Source: an uncultured Roseovarius sp. (GTDB lineage: Bacteria; Pseudomonadota; Alphaproteobacteria; Rhodobacterales; Rhodobacteraceae). From it: a DNA stretch of 64,000 nt. The stretch is from assembly GCA_947503145.1 (NCBI GenBank), contig CANNCP010000011.1, positions 1 to 64,000 of the forward strand. The letters are read 5' to 3'. The notes under the pieces were generated by a model. It was not told where the DNA came from. It ran no database searches and worked only from the letters and a program-made list of their open reading frames with translations. Below, one piece after another: positions 1 through 9,794 of this stretch; positions within the stretch are counted from its first letter, which is position 1; every line of letters starts with the position of its first letter. The position numbers were made by a program, and so were the translations under genes.

Positions 1-529
1 GACTGGGGGCTTTGCCATCCGACAGGCGGGTCAAAATCAAATGCTGAAGCCGGGTCAGTTTTGAATGCTCATTGACAATCTGCTTGATAAAGCTGTAATG
101 TGCGGCGGTGCCCAGCGGTACGGCAACCTTCTTGCCGGTAAGTTCGGTCGCGCTGTCCTTGTCAATCTCATATTCTTCGCGCACGACGCAGTTCTCGTTT
201 TCGGCATAGCTCACCGCCACATCGAGCACTTGCAGATCCTGGCCTGCACTGGTCGCCACGACGAAGGGGGGCACACCCTGGCTGATGACAAGTTGCACGT
301 CGCCCGATGCCATTGCCGCGCTCATCGCTGTGCCGGTATCGAATGCGCGCCATTGCACTTCCATGCCCAGTGCGTCGTCATACATGCCTTCGACCTTGGC
401 GTATTGGAACGGCATCGGCCATTCCTGAAAATAGCCGATCGTGATCTGCTCTTGTGCGGCAGCGCCCTGCGCCACGAGGGTGGCGACAACGCTCGCCAGG
501 ATTGATATCCGTTTGGTTCCGATTTTCAC
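1..529 (-). CDS. TauA-like ABC transporter substrate-binding protein, partial (C-terminus outside window)
   Basis: This is the N-terminal part of a periplasmic binding protein of the taurine/sulfonate/nitrate class, which would deliver a solute to an ABC importer. A GTG start at 529 is preceded by GAGGAGGA at good spacing. The first ~23 residues form a signal peptide ending ..AQGAAA before QEQITIGYF. Family-like stretches follow, such as EWPMPFQYAK, GVPPFVVATSAGQDLQ and VAVPLGTAAHYSFIKQ. The ORF track does not list this frame. It is divergent from the LysR gene. The last ~24 residues before the window edge (from IVNEHSKLTRL) match the family poorly, so a break near the edge cannot be excluded. 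The substrate is unknown; a sulfonate would suit the neighbours. Confidence 0.75.
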   Translation of the reverse strand, partial: MKIGTKRISILASVVATLVAQGAAAQEQITIGYFQEWPMPFQYAKVEGMYDDALGMEVQWRAFDTGTAMSAAMASGDVQLVISQGVPPFVVATSAGQDLQVLDVAVSYAENENCVVREEYEIDKDSATELTGKKVAVPLGTAAHYSFIKQIVNEHSKLTRLQHLILTRLSDGKAPS

Positions 530-853
530 TATGGGGTCCTCCTCGTTTGACCTTGTTGCTGAGTTTGTATCATCGCCGCAGCAGTGTGCCATCCGGCATC
601 TTTTTGCGTATCGGTCAGATCCTGGGAAGGCTAACCTTCCCTATGCTGGCGGGATGTGAATACAAGGCTCAGTCGTTTGTTTCATGTCGTGTCTACACGG
701 TGCCATTCCATGAGCAACCACATATCGCTCCCAAAGCTTCCATGAATTACCGGGGTGACCGACGGAAATCCTGTAGTTTAAATAATTTGAAAGTTATACT
801 TGGCTATTTTAGAAGTAAGCCATCAACCGAAAATCGTTGCAGGGGGGCTTGCG
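530..853. promoter_or_regulatory. Divergent intergenic region between TauA-like and LysR genes
   Basis: These 324 bases separate two divergent genes and must carry both promoters. A notably AT-rich block lies at about 775-835 (TTTAAATAATTTGAAAG), close to the lysR start, and is the most likely promoter or LysR-operator zone. I could not identify a convincing -35/-10 pair or an exact T-N11-A box. The short ORFs listed here look like shadows. Confidence 0.35.
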
Positions 854-1828
854 ATGTCACGTCGCGCCACATCCAAGGATCTCAACCTCAAATGGCTGGA
901 GCTGTTTCAGATCTGCGCGCAGAAGGGTTCCCTTCAGGCTGCAGCGCAGGAATCGGGCCTTACGATCAGCACCGTCTCGTATCATCTGCGCAGCCTGGAG
1001 GATCATCTGGGCGTCGAACTGTTCAACCATGCGAGACGGCCTATGGTGCTGACACCCAAGGGCATAGCCTTTCTACGCAACATAGACGAAGCGCTCCATT
1101 CCATCCGCAAGGCCAAGGCCGAGGCATCGGCGGGGAGCATAGCAGAGGCCAGTTTCCTCAGGATCGGCACGATCGAGGATTTTGACAGCGATATTGCGCC
1201 AGATCTGGCTGTATTCCTGAAGGCGAAAATGCCGGTCTGCGATTTCATGTACCACACCGATTCCAGCCATGCAGTCATCCGCATGTTGCGAGACCGCCAA
1301 CTTGACCTGGGCGTCACCACCACGCCAAGCGAAACCATGCGTGATCTTCAGGACCGTCCGTTGCTGCGCGATCCGTTTGTCGTGGTTCTTCCGCTGGTCG
1401 ACGATCAATCCCTGACAGAGATCGTGGAGGGGCGCACGAAACTGCCGTTCCTACGCTTTTCCAGCACCTTGATGATTGCGCAGCAGATAGAATCGCAACT
1501 GCGCCGCATCGGTGTCTCGGCCCCCCACAAGTTCGAGTGCAGCAGCCACCAGACACTTATGGCGATGGTCGCTGCCGGCGCCGGATGGACCATAACCACG
1601 CCCCTGCATTTCTCGCGCGCCAAACGATTTCATCCAAAGCTCAGGATGCATCGCTTTCCCGGCAAGACGTTTTCACGCACATTGGCGGTTGTCAGCACGC
1701 CCGATTGCTCGCGCTCGCTGGTTGACCTTGTCGACAGCAAGCTGCGCGGCCTGATCCTTGAGCACGCCCTGGCGCCGCTTCACAAAAGCAACCCTTGGCT
1801 GGCAGACAGCTTCATGCTTGTCTCCTGA
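854..1828 (+). CDS. LysR-family transcriptional regulator
   Basis: This is a DNA-binding regulator of 324 residues, the usual LysR length. The winged helix-turn-helix is at about residues 8-66, with the family pattern FQICAQKGSLQAAAQESG followed by STVSYHLRSLEDHLGVELF. The effector-binding domain follows from about residue 95. I chose ATG 854 because a GGGGGG run lies just upstream and because the HTH then starts near residue 10; the ORF track's 800 start adds residues with no family match. It is divergent from the TauA-like gene and upstream of the FAD/GcvT-cuyA-hpsN-like operon, so it probably controls one or both in response to a pathway metabolite. The effector is not readable from sequence. 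Confidence 0.9.
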   Translation: MSRRATSKDLNLKWLELFQICAQKGSLQAAAQESGLTISTVSYHLRSLEDHLGVELFNHARRPMVLTPKGIAFLRNIDEALHSIRKAKAEASAGSIAEASFLRIGTIEDFDSDIAPDLAVFLKAKMPVCDFMYHTDSSHAVIRMLRDRQLDLGVTTTPSETMRDLQDRPLLRDPFVVVLPLVDDQSLTEIVEGRTKLPFLRFSSTLMIAQQIESQLRRIGVSAPHKFECSSHQTLMAMVAAGAGWTITTPLHFSRAKRFHPKLRMHRFPGKTFSRTLAVVSTPDCSRSLVDLVDSKLRGLILEHALAPLHKSNPWLADSFMLVS

Positions 1829-1879
1829 CGGCAGGTTTTCGTGCGGTATATCCTGAACCGGATGTGGTGATGCTGCCCC

Positions 1880-1900
1880 GCAGCATGCAATGAATGCTGC
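1880..1900. promoter_or_regulatory. Inverted repeat between lysR and the FAD/GcvT gene
   Basis: GCAGCAT and ATGCTGC form a perfect 7-bp inverted repeat with a 7-base spacer. No T-run follows on either strand, so it looks more like an operator or weak hairpin than a terminator. An AT-rich stretch (about 1930-1970) with an ATTTCGAAAT palindrome lies further downstream, ahead of the GGAGG site for the next gene. Confidence 0.3.
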
Positions 1901-2046
1901 GCAAGTCCGCACTGCCGCGCAAACCATACCACCTTTATATCATTATATCACAAACCTATTTCGAAATTTTGATAAACCCCAAGCTGACCGTTGCGGCGCG
2001 GCAGGCTTGCCCTGCTTACTCTGCCCAGTTGCATCGGAGGCACTTC

Positions 2047-4482
2047 ATGAAATCGCGAACCAAGGTAGTAGTCATCGGCGGCGGCATCGCCGGTTGCTCG
2101 ACGCTTTATCATCTTACCCAAGAGGGCTGGACCGATGTGGTTCTAATCGAGCGTGACGAACTCACAAGTGGCACGACGTGGCATTCTGCCGCCCAGGTGA
2201 CAAACTTTGGCGCGAACCAGACGATGGTCGGCCTCAAGAGCCACTCCATCGCACTTTACAAGAAGCTGCGCGACGATCCTGATTATCCTGTAGGCTATCA
2301 TCATGGCGATGGCGGCATCCGGCTGGCCAATACCGAAGCGCAGATGCAGGGCTATCGCCACTTTGCATCAATGGCGCGCGGTATGAGCGTGACCTACGAG
2401 GTCATCGACGCAGAGGAATGCGCGCGCCGCCACCCCCTGATCTCGACTGACAACCTGCTGGGCGGTCTCTGGGACGGCGAGGATGGCGATATCGACCCCG
2501 CGCAGCTTTGCCAGGCACTGGCATTTCATGCGCGCAAGGCAGGGGCCGAAGTCTATCGCCAGACCAACGTCACCGGGCTGACGCAAAAAGCGGACGACAC
2601 CTGGACCGTGGAGACCGACAAGGGCACGATCGACGCCGATATCGTCGTCAACGCCTGCGGCTACCGGGTGAACGAGGTCGGCGCGATGATGGGCGTGCAT
2701 CATCCCGTCGCGTCCATGGAACACCAGTATTTCGTGACCGAGGATATTCCGGCCATCCCAGAGGCGGGCCACCGAATGCCGCTACTGCGCTGCCCGATCT
2801 CCGATTACTATTCCCGACAGGAAAAAAACGGCCTGCTGGTGGGTTTTTACGAACAGGATTGCCGCACTTGGGGAATGGACGGGATCAGCCCCAGCTTCTC
2901 CAATGACCTGTGCCCCGACGATCTGGATCGCGTGATGAACGTGCTGGAAGGCGCGTTCGAGAGGATGCCGGTGCTGGCTGATGTCGGCATCAAGCGTATC
3001 GTCAACGGCCCGATCACCTACACCATTGACGGCGCGCCCCTGGTCGGCCCGATCCCCAGCAAACGCAACGCCTATTGCATCATCGGCCTGCGCGCGGGCC
3101 TAGGCGAAGGCGGCGGGCATGGCTGGCTTCTGGCGCAGCAGATCGTGCATGGCGAGGCGTGCTATGACACCTGGGGGATCGACCCGCGCCGCTTTACCGG
3201 CCACACCAATGTCGAGTTGACGGCGCTGAAAGCGATCGAGGATTACCAAAACGAATTCCGCTTCCACTTCCCGCACGAGCATCGTCCGGCGGGCCGCCCG
3301 GCCAAGACGACGCCGCTGACGCCCATATTTGCCGCCGAAGGCGCGGAATTCACTGTGGTGAACGGCTGGGAGCGGGTGGATTACATCAAGCCCTCTCCCG
3401 ATTTTCATCCCACGCTCAGTTTCAATTTTGACGAAGCCTTCGATGTGGTCGCCGCCGAGATCACGAACGTGCAAGAGAATGTGGGCCTTTGCGAGGTCAA
3501 CGGCTTCAACCGGTTCGAGATCACCGGCGCGGACCGGCACAGCTTTCTTGACCGCATGTTCTGCGGCGCTGTGACCAAGCGCGCGGGCCGCGTCGGGCTG
3601 GGCTACCTGCTGAACCATCAAGGCATGGTCAAGGGCGAGGCAACCATTGCCAACCTGCCCGCCAGCGACCGAGGGCCCGAGCGCGTCTGGTACGGCTCGG
3701 CGGCGGCGAGTGAATTCCATGACATGGACTGGTTGCAAGCGCATCTGACCGACGGTGAAGACGTCCAAATCCGCAGCCTGACCAATGATCAAACGATCCT
3801 CGTGCTGGCAGGCCCCAAGGCCCGTGACGTCCTGACGGCCTGCGCGCGCGGCGACTGGTCAAAGGCATCTTTCCCGTGGCTCAGCGCCCGCGAATGCTTT
3901 ATCGGCTTTGCCCCGGCGACCGTTCTCGGCGTCAGTTTCTCGGGCGAACTGGCGTACGAAATCCACGTACCAAACGCGTCCCTTTATGCCGCCTATCTGG
4001 CGCTGCGCAAAGCAGGCGAGGCGCATGGGCTAAAGCTGTTCGGCGCGCGCGCGGTCGACTCAATGCGGATGGAAAAGGGCTTTTTGCATTGGAAGGCCGA
4101 CCTTCTGACCGAGTTCGATCCGTTCGAGACGTCGCTTGACCGGTTTGTAAAGGTGGAGAAGGGCGATTTCATCGGCAAGAACGCGCTGCTACAGCGCAAA
4201 GCCGAGGGCCTGCGCAAGAAGCTGGTAACGCTGAAGGTCGAGGCAAATCACGCCCCTGCACATGGCGGCGCATCACTGATGCTGGACGGCAAGGTAGTGG
4301 GCACCATAACCTCGGGCGACTGGGGCCACCGGGTGGGGTTGAACCTGGCCTATGCCTTTGTCGATCCGGACCTTGCCGCGCCGGGCAGCACCATGCAGAT
4401 CGACCTCTACGGTGATCTTGTCGGCGCCGAAGTCATCGCGCCCTCGCCCTACGATCCCGACTACGCCCTGATGCGGGCATAG
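2047..4482 (+). CDS. FAD-dependent oxidoreductase fused to GcvT domain (dimethylglycine/sarcosine dehydrogenase-like)
   Basis: The predicted role is oxidative N-demethylation or deamination of a secondary or tertiary amine, with the one-carbon unit passed to tetrahydrofolate. Residues ~1-370 form a DAO-type FAD domain beginning [17 protein letters not shown]. The motif TSGTTWHSA contains the His that carries covalent FAD in dimethylglycine dehydrogenase. A short linker domain precedes the GcvT/aminomethyltransferase region (from ~residue 430, with [18 protein letters not shown] and [11 protein letters not shown]). The 811-aa length matches the fusion family. ATG 2047 follows a GGAGG site; the longer track ORF from 1894 lacks one. 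It is first in the operon with cuyA. The substrate is unknown; context suggests an N-methylated or amino sulfonate. A paralogue lies at 59436-61859. Confidence 0.85.
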   Translation: MKSRTKVVVIGGGIAGCSTLYHLTQEGWTDVVLIERDELTSGTTWHSAAQVTNFGANQTMVGLKSHSIALYKKLRDDPDYPVGYHHGDGGIRLANTEAQMQGYRHFASMARGMSVTYEVIDAEECARRHPLISTDNLLGGLWDGEDGDIDPAQLCQALAFHARKAGAEVYRQTNVTGLTQKADDTWTVETDKGTIDADIVVNACGYRVNEVGAMMGVHHPVASMEHQYFVTEDIPAIPEAGHRMPLLRCPISDYYSRQEKNGLLVGFYEQDCRTWGMDGISPSFSNDLCPDDLDRVMNVLEGAFERMPVLADVGIKRIVNGPITYTIDGAPLVGPIPSKRNAYCIIGLRAGLGEGGGHGWLLAQQIVHGEACYDTWGIDPRRFTGHTNVELTALKAIEDYQNEFRFHFPHEHRPAGRPAKTTPLTPIFAAEGAEFTVVNGWERVDYIKPSPDFHPTLSFNFDEAFDVVAAEITNVQENVGLCEVNGFNRFEITGADRHSFLDRMFCGAVTKRAGRVGLGYLLNHQGMVKGEATIANLPASDRGPERVWYGSAAASEFHDMDWLQAHLTDGEDVQIRSLTNDQTILVLAGPKARDVLTACARGDWSKASFPWLSARECFIGFAPATVLGVSFSGELAYEIHVPNASLYAAYLALRKAGEAHGLKLFGARAVDSMRMEKGFLHWKADLLTEFDPFETSLDRFVKVEKGDFIGKNALLQRKAEGLRKKLVTLKVEANHAPAHGGASLMLDGKVVGTITSGDWGHRVGLNLAYAFVDPDLAAPGSTMQIDLYGDLVGAEVIAPSPYDPDYALMRA

Positions 4483-4526
4483 CGCATCATCTTCACTTAT
4501 CCCCCCTAACCCCCAAGGAGCACCAT

Positions 4527-5540
4527 ATGCACCTGTCCCGTTTTCCGCGCGTTCACCTCGCCCATCTGTCCACTCCGCTGGAGCCGATGAAACGCCTATC
4601 AGACGAACTGGGCGTTGAGCTCTGGATCAAGCGCGATGACTGCACCGGCATGTCCACCGGCGGCAACAAGACCCGCAAGCTGGAATTCCTGATGGCTGAG
4701 GCACTCGAACAGGGTGCCGACATGGTGATGACCCAAGGCGCCACCCAGACCAATCACGGGCGCCAGACCGCCGCCTTTGCCGCCAAGCTGGGGTTGGCCT
4801 GCCACATCCTGCTTGAGGATCGCACGGGCTATGACGACACCAACTACAACACCAATGGCAACGTCCTGCTGGATCACCTGCATGGCGCGACGACGCAGAA
4901 ATTCCCCGCCGGCCACGACATGCCCGCCGAGATGGAGCAGGCCGCCGAAAAAAAGCGTGCCGAGGGATATAACGTCTATGTCATTCCCGGCGGAGGGTCG
5001 AACCCGACCGGCGCGCTTGGCTATGTCAATTGCGCCTTTGAGCTGTTGAGCCAGGTAAATGACGCGGGCCTCACGATCGATCGCATCGTCCATGCCACCG
5101 GGTCGTCAGGCACGCAGGCGGGTCTTGTCACCGGCTTGTGCGCAATGAATGCGCAGATCCCGGTGCTGGGCATCGGCACCCGCGCGCCGCAGCCCAAGCA
5201 GGAACAGATGGTTTACGATCTGGCCTGCAAGACGGCCGAGAAGCTGGGCTGCCCCGGCGTGGTGCAGCGCGAGCATGTCATGGCCAATACCGATTATGTC
5301 GGCGAAGGCTATGGCCTGCCCACCGACAGCGGCATCGAGGCGATCCGCATGTTCGCCGAGTTGGAGGGCATCCTGCTGGACCCCTGCTATTCGGCCAAGG
5401 GGGCGGCTGGTCTGATCGATCTGGCGCGCAAGGGCGAGTTCAAGGGTGAACGGATTGTGTTCCTGCATACCGGCGGCGCGGCTGCACTTGGCGGATATGA
5501 TTTCGCCTTTGACAGCAGTAACCGCTGGGTCACGCTCTGA
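4527..5540 (+). CDS. cuyA: L-cysteate sulfo-lyase (CuyA-like PLP enzyme)
   Basis: The enzyme is expected to convert L-cysteate to pyruvate, ammonia and sulfite. It belongs to the ACC deaminase/D-cysteine desulfhydrase fold (PLP-dependent, cytoplasmic). The PLP lysine lies in [30 protein letters not shown] follows, and a glycine-rich phosphate loop is present ([11 protein letters not shown]). The sequence recalls CuyA of Roseobacter and Paracoccus strains more than generic D-cysteine desulfhydrases. The 337-aa length is typical, and an AAGGAG site precedes ATG 4527. The HpsN-like dehydrogenase and YeiH-type exporter nearby support a sulfonate role. The alternative is a D-cysteine or related beta-elimination enzyme; family membership is near certain, the substrate less so. 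Confidence 0.8.
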   Translation: MHLSRFPRVHLAHLSTPLEPMKRLSDELGVELWIKRDDCTGMSTGGNKTRKLEFLMAEALEQGADMVMTQGATQTNHGRQTAAFAAKLGLACHILLEDRTGYDDTNYNTNGNVLLDHLHGATTQKFPAGHDMPAEMEQAAEKKRAEGYNVYVIPGGGSNPTGALGYVNCAFELLSQVNDAGLTIDRIVHATGSSGTQAGLVTGLCAMNAQIPVLGIGTRAPQPKQEQMVYDLACKTAEKLGCPGVVQREHVMANTDYVGEGYGLPTDSGIEAIRMFAELEGILLDPCYSAKGAAGLIDLARKGEFKGERIVFLHTGGAAALGGYDFAFDSSNRWVTL

Positions 5541-5542
5541 TC

Positions 5543-6748
5543 ATGGACACGGCCATGCCTGCCAGGTTTACCGGGTCTTTCACCCAGCAAGAGGCAATCC
5601 CTGCGGACGCCATCACCGCCGCAGTGGCGGTCCTGCAATCGGGGCGTCTGCACCGCTATAACCTTGTGGGTGACGAGGCCGGTGAGGTCGCGCAGCTGGA
5701 GGCCGAGTATCGCGATTGGCAAGGCAGTGAGTACTGCCTTGCCCTCACCTCGGGCGGTCAGGCGCTACAGATCGCGCTGCGCGCCTGTGGCCTGCACCCC
5801 GGCGATGCGGTGCTGACCAATGGTTTTACCCTCGCCCCGGTGCCCGGCGCCATCAGCGCGGTCGGCGGAACCCCGGTTCTGGTTGAGATCAACACAGGCC
5901 TGCGGCTGGATCTGGACGATCTGCAGGCCAAAATCACAAGCTCGGGCGCGCGCATCCTGCTGCTGTCGCATATGCGCGGCCATCTGTGCGAAATGGACCG
6001 GCTCATGCGCATCTGCGACGGCGCAGGTGTCACCGTGATCGAGGATTGCGCCCACACGATGGGCGCGCGTTGGAACGGCACGCGCTCGGGCAATTTCGGC
6101 AAGATCGCATGCTTTTCGACGCAGACCTACAAGCACCTGAATTCTGGCGAAGGTGGATTTCTGACCACCGACGACGCCGATCTTGCGGCAAAGGCGACGA
6201 TCCTTTCCGGCAGCTACATGATATATGCGCGGCATGGTGCGGGCCCGGCGGCAGAGGCGTTTGCCGAGGCGCGCTACCAGATGCCGAACTGCTCGGCCCG
6301 GATGGATGCCTTGCGCGCCGCCATCCTGCGCCCGCAACTGGCGCGACTGGATACCAATATAGAACGCTGGAACGCGCGGTATTGCGCCATCGAGGCCCGT
6401 CTCAAGCAGCACCCGCTTGTTACCACGGTTCCCCTGCCCGCAGAGGAGGATCATGTCGGCTCGTCCATCCAGTTCCGGCTGCCGGATTTCACCGCTGCCC
6501 AGTGCCGGGCGCTTTTGGACGCGGCCATGACCCGCGGGGTCGAGCTGAAATGGTTCGGCGCGCCCGAGCCAACCGGCTTTACCTCGGCGCATCCCAGCTG
6601 GCATTACGTGACGGCGCAGGACCTGCCCCGAACCGACCGTATCCTTGCCACGCTTTTCGACATGCGCCTGCCGCTCAGCTTTTCCGAGGCGGATTGCGCC
6701 TTGATTGCCGGGTTGATCTGCGACGCCGCAGACGAGGTGGCGACATGA
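5543..6748 (+). CDS. DegT/DnrJ/EryC1-family PLP aminotransferase-like protein
   Basis: This fold-type I PLP enzyme of 401 residues belongs to the DegT/DnrJ/EryC1 group, which mostly transaminates keto-sugars but has other substrates. The internal-aldimine lysine is in QTYKHLNSGEGGFL, and the PLP-ring aspartate is in VIEDCAHTMGA. It starts two bases after the cuyA stop and overlaps the next gene by ATGA, so it is translationally coupled to a putative amino-acid racemase. That pairing, inside a sulfonate locus, suggests a small amino- or keto-sulfonate rather than a sugar, but this is inference. I do not recognise a named orthologue. Confidence 0.8.
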   Translation: MDTAMPARFTGSFTQQEAIPADAITAAVAVLQSGRLHRYNLVGDEAGEVAQLEAEYRDWQGSEYCLALTSGGQALQIALRACGLHPGDAVLTNGFTLAPVPGAISAVGGTPVLVEINTGLRLDLDDLQAKITSSGARILLLSHMRGHLCEMDRLMRICDGAGVTVIEDCAHTMGARWNGTRSGNFGKIACFSTQTYKHLNSGEGGFLTTDDADLAAKATILSGSYMIYARHGAGPAAEAFAEARYQMPNCSARMDALRAAILRPQLARLDTNIERWNARYCAIEARLKQHPLVTTVPLPAEEDHVGSSIQFRLPDFTAAQCRALLDAAMTRGVELKWFGAPEPTGFTSAHPSWHYVTAQDLPRTDRILATLFDMRLPLSFSEADCALIAGLICDAADEVAT

Positions 6749-7446
6749 GGCGCAATCTTGTCGGCGTGCTGGGGGGCATGGGGCCAGAGGCGACCATCCT
6801 GCTGCAGCAACGCCTACTGGCCACGGTCGCCGCGCATGATGACGCAGACCATATCCCGCTGCTGATCGACATGAACCCGCAGGTGCCCTCGCGCATCGCT
6901 CACCTGATAACAGGCACCGGCACGGACCCTGCCCCGACCCTCGCGCGGATGGCGCAACGGCTGGAGGCTACCGGAGCCACGGCGCTGGCGATGCCCTGCA
7001 ACACGGCTCATCACTATGCGCCGCAGATCGAGACGGCAGTGTCCATCCCGCTGCTGAATATGGTGGAACTGTCGGTCGCCCATGTTGCCCAAACCGCGCC
7101 CGAAGGCGCCCGTATCGGAATGCTCGCCTCGCCCGCCTTACAGCGGGCTGGGGTGTTCGATCCCGCCCTCGACCGGGCGGGTATGACGGCCCTTTGGCCC
7201 GAGGATACCAACCGCCTGCTGGATGCGATCCGCAGCATCAAGTCCGACGGCCCCACGCCCCAAGCGCAAGACATCCTGAACGAGGCCGCAAGCGAACTGG
7301 CGACCAGAGGCGCCGCGCTTCTCTTCGTCGCCTGCTCTGAATTCTCGCTGCTCGCCCCCGATTTGCACGCCGCCGTTCCGGTCATTGACACGGTCGATGT
7401 GCTGGCACGCGCGATCCGTGACCACTCCCAGATGAAATCGAGGTAA
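6745..7446 (+). CDS. Aspartate/glutamate racemase-family protein
   Basis: This is a cofactor-independent racemase of 233 residues. It begins with the family signature GVLGGMGPEAT. Both catalytic cysteines are visible: MPCNTAHHYA near residue 80 and FVACSEFSLL near residue 197. It overlaps the DegT stop codon by ATGA and is followed four bases later by the HpsN-like gene. Cysteate is the sulfonate analogue of aspartate. An Asp-racemase relative next to a cysteate lyase could therefore interconvert D- and L-cysteate so that a stereospecific CuyA can use both. That substrate assignment is my inference; the family call is secure. The ORF track shows this frame only inside a long upstream-extended ORF. 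Confidence 0.85.
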   Translation: MRRNLVGVLGGMGPEATILLQQRLLATVAAHDDADHIPLLIDMNPQVPSRIAHLITGTGTDPAPTLARMAQRLEATGATALAMPCNTAHHYAPQIETAVSIPLLNMVELSVAHVAQTAPEGARIGMLASPALQRAGVFDPALDRAGMTALWPEDTNRLLDAIRSIKSDGPTPQAQDILNEAASELATRGAALLFVACSEFSLLAPDLHAAVPVIDTVDVLARAIRDHSQMKSR

Positions 7447-7450
7447 CGCC

Positions 7451-8728
7451 ATGGCCATCACCTACCTGAAAACAGCCGATCCCCGCCCTGCGGCCGAAAA
7501 TAATGATGTTCGCGACATCGTGGCCATCATGCTCGCCAATATCGAGCGCGAAGGCGAGGCGGCTGTGCAGGATTATGCACAAAATCTGGACAGCTGGACC
7601 GGCGATATCGTGCTATCGGACGAGGCCCGCAGCGCCGCCTGCGCCCGCGTGCCTGAGGATCTGAAGGACGACATCCGCTTTGCGCAGGCTAATATCCAGC
7701 GCTTTGCCGAGGCGCAGAAGGCAACGATGGGTGAATGCGAGATCGAGGTGATGCCTGGCCTGATCGCCGGGCAGAAGCAGATCCCCGTGTCCAGCGCGGG
7801 CTGCTACGTGCCCGGCGGCCGCTACAGTCACGTGGCCAGCGCGCTGATGACGATCACCACTGCCAAGGTCGCGGGCGTGCCGCACATCACCGCCGTCTCG
7901 CCCACGCGGCCCGGTATCGGCATCCCCGATGCCATCGTTTTTGCAATGGATTTGTGTGGCGCCGACCTGATCCTTAACCTCGGCGGTGTGCAGGGGATCG
8001 CCGCCATGGCCAAGGGGCTTTTCGGGGCCAAGCCTGCCGATATCCTCGTCGGCCCCGGCAACAGCTATGTCGCCGAGGCAAAGCGGATGCTGTTCGGCGA
8101 AGTCGGGATCGACATGTTTGCCGGACCCACAGATTCGCTGGTCATCGCCGATCACACCGCCTCGGCCGAAACCGTCACCTGGGATCTGATCAGCCAGGCC
8201 GAGCATGGAATGGACAGCCCCGTTTGGCTGGTGACCACCGACCGAGCGCTGGCGCATGATGTGATGGCCCTTGCGCCTTCGGTTATCGACAGCCTGCCCG
8301 AGCCGAACAGGTCGGCAGCCCGCACCGCGTGGACCGAGCGCGCAGAGGTCATCCTCTGCGATACCCGCGAAGAAGCCGCCGAAGTATCGGACCGCTACGC
8401 GCCCGAACATCTGCAGGTCCAAGCCGAGGATCTGGATTGGTGGCTCAGCCGCCTCACGGCCTATGGCTCGCTCTTTCTGGGCAAGGAAACCACCGTCGCC
8501 TTCGGGGACAAGACCTCTGGTCCCAACCACGTGCTGCCGACCAGCGGCGCGGCGCGCTATACTGGCGGGCTGTCGGTGCATAAATTCACCAAGACGGTGA
8601 CATGGCAGCGCTGTAACCCCGCCGCCTCGCACGAGCTGGCTTTGCGCACCGCGCGTATCAGTCGCATAGAGGGAATGGAGGGGCATGCGCGCTCTGCCGA
8701 GTTGCGATTGCGGCCCCAGTCGGCCTAA
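7451..8728 (+). CDS. hpsN: HpsN-like NAD-dependent sulfonate alcohol dehydrogenase (histidinol dehydrogenase family)
   Basis: This protein is predicted to oxidise a primary alcohol to a carboxylate in two NAD-dependent steps, as HisD does on histidinol and HpsN on dihydroxypropanesulfonate. The 425-aa sequence keeps the HisD catalytic pair in YAPEHLQ, zinc ligands in SQAEHG and near MEGHARSAE, and the motif SGPNHVLPTSGAARYTGG. AGCYVPGGRYSHVASALMT resembles HpsN as I remember it. A true hisD would be expected near his genes; here it sits with cuyA and a TRAP system. A HisD-type enzyme naturally takes amino alcohols, so cysteinolate to cysteate is plausible, as is DHPS to sulfolactate. Confidence 0.8.
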   Translation: MAITYLKTADPRPAAENNDVRDIVAIMLANIEREGEAAVQDYAQNLDSWTGDIVLSDEARSAACARVPEDLKDDIRFAQANIQRFAEAQKATMGECEIEVMPGLIAGQKQIPVSSAGCYVPGGRYSHVASALMTITTAKVAGVPHITAVSPTRPGIGIPDAIVFAMDLCGADLILNLGGVQGIAAMAKGLFGAKPADILVGPGNSYVAEAKRMLFGEVGIDMFAGPTDSLVIADHTASAETVTWDLISQAEHGMDSPVWLVTTDRALAHDVMALAPSVIDSLPEPNRSAARTAWTERAEVILCDTREEAAEVSDRYAPEHLQVQAEDLDWWLSRLTAYGSLFLGKETTVAFGDKTSGPNHVLPTSGAARYTGGLSVHKFTKTVTWQRCNPAASHELALRTARISRIEGMEGHARSAELRLRPQSA

Positions 8729-8819
8729 GTGGCGAGCGCGGCTCATGCTGAGCCATCGAATCCCCCCTTGCTGGGGGACCTGAATCCTGCCGCCCCAATT
8801 CGGGAGTATCGTCACCGTC

Positions 8820-9794
8820 ATGAAATCCTGGATCGAGCCTTATTTCGGCGGGCTGTTGCTGGCCACGGTCATCGCAGCCTCCGCCACCTTCATGTCAGAG
8901 CATTACGGCGCACCTGTCATGCTGTTCGCCCTGCTGATCGGCATCGCCTTTCACTTCTTGTCTGAACAGGAAAGCTGCGCCGCGGGCATCGACTTTGCCG
9001 CGAAAACGCTGCTGCGTTTCGGGGTCGGCCTATTGGGGTTGCGCCTGGGCCTAGCCGAGGTGACCAGCCTCGGATTTGGTCCCGTCGCCGCGATCATCGG
9101 CTTCGTTCTGGCAACGCTCGCCTGCGGGGCACTGATGTCGTATCTCTTCGGACGGCGTCTTGCGTTTGGCATGCTTGCCGGCGGCTCGGTCGCGATTTGC
9201 GGTGCATCCGCCGCGCTGGCCATCGCCTCGGTTCTGCCGCCACACAAGGACCGTGAGCAGGACACACTGTTTGTCGTGATCGGCGTCACGGCCCTGTCGA
9301 CCATCGCGATGATCACATATCCGATCCTGTTTCAATCGCTTGGCCTCAGCGCTGTTCAGAGCGGTTTTCTGGTGGGCGCAACCATACACGATGTCGCACA
9401 GGTCGTCGGCGCGGGATACTCTATCAGCGACGAGGCAGGGGTTATCGCGACCTATGTCAAGATCCTGCGCGTCGCGCTGCTGCCGGTCGTCATGCTGGTT
9501 GTCATGCTCAGTTTCCGCGGCGCGCAGCAACAACGCCTGAGCGTGCCGTGGTTCCTTGTGATGTTTGCCGTTTGCGCCGTTGCGGCCAATTCAGGGGTCG
9601 TGCCGACAGCCCCCATGGCAATGCTAAATGAAGTGTCGCGCTGGTGCCTTGTCATTGCGATTTCTGCGCTCGGGGTAAAAACCAGCCTTGGCCGGATCAT
9701 CAAGGTCAAGGCGAGCTATAGCATCATCTTGATCGTCGAAACGATCTTTCTGTTAATGATAGCAATAGGTTATACCGTATACCTGGCGGCTTAG
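8820..9794 (+). CDS. YeiH/UPF0324-family membrane transporter, probable sulfite/sulfate exporter
   Basis: An integral membrane protein of 324 residues with about ten hydrophobic segments. It has the family features RFGVGLLGLRLGL, GSVAICGASAALA and GATIHDVAQVVGAG. As I recall, this family includes SuyZ/CuyZ, the exporters that remove sulfite or sulfate released by sulfonate desulfonation. It lies 91 bases after the HpsN-like gene on the same strand and ends the operon. The neighbouring cuyA gives it an obvious job, but ion specificity cannot be read from sequence. Confidence 0.8.
   Translation: MKSWIEPYFGGLLLATVIAASATFMSEHYGAPVMLFALLIGIAFHFLSEQESCAAGIDFAAKTLLRFGVGLLGLRLGLAEVTSLGFGPVAAIIGFVLATLACGALMSYLFGRRLAFGMLAGGSVAICGASAALAIASVLPPHKDREQDTLFVVIGVTALSTIAMITYPILFQSLGLSAVQSGFLVGATIHDVAQVVGAGYSISDEAGVIATYVKILRVALLPVVMLVVMLSFRGAQQQRLSVPWFLVMFAVCAVAANSGVVPTAPMAMLNEVSRWCLVIAISALGVKTSLGRIIKVKASYSIILIVETIFLLMIAIGYTVYLAA

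Noticed and set aside
7451-8728. Histidine-biosynthetic histidinol dehydrogenase (hisD)
   Set aside because: The fold and catalytic residues are shared, but the neighbours are cuyA, racemase and exporter genes, and the sequence recalls HpsN; no other his genes are present.
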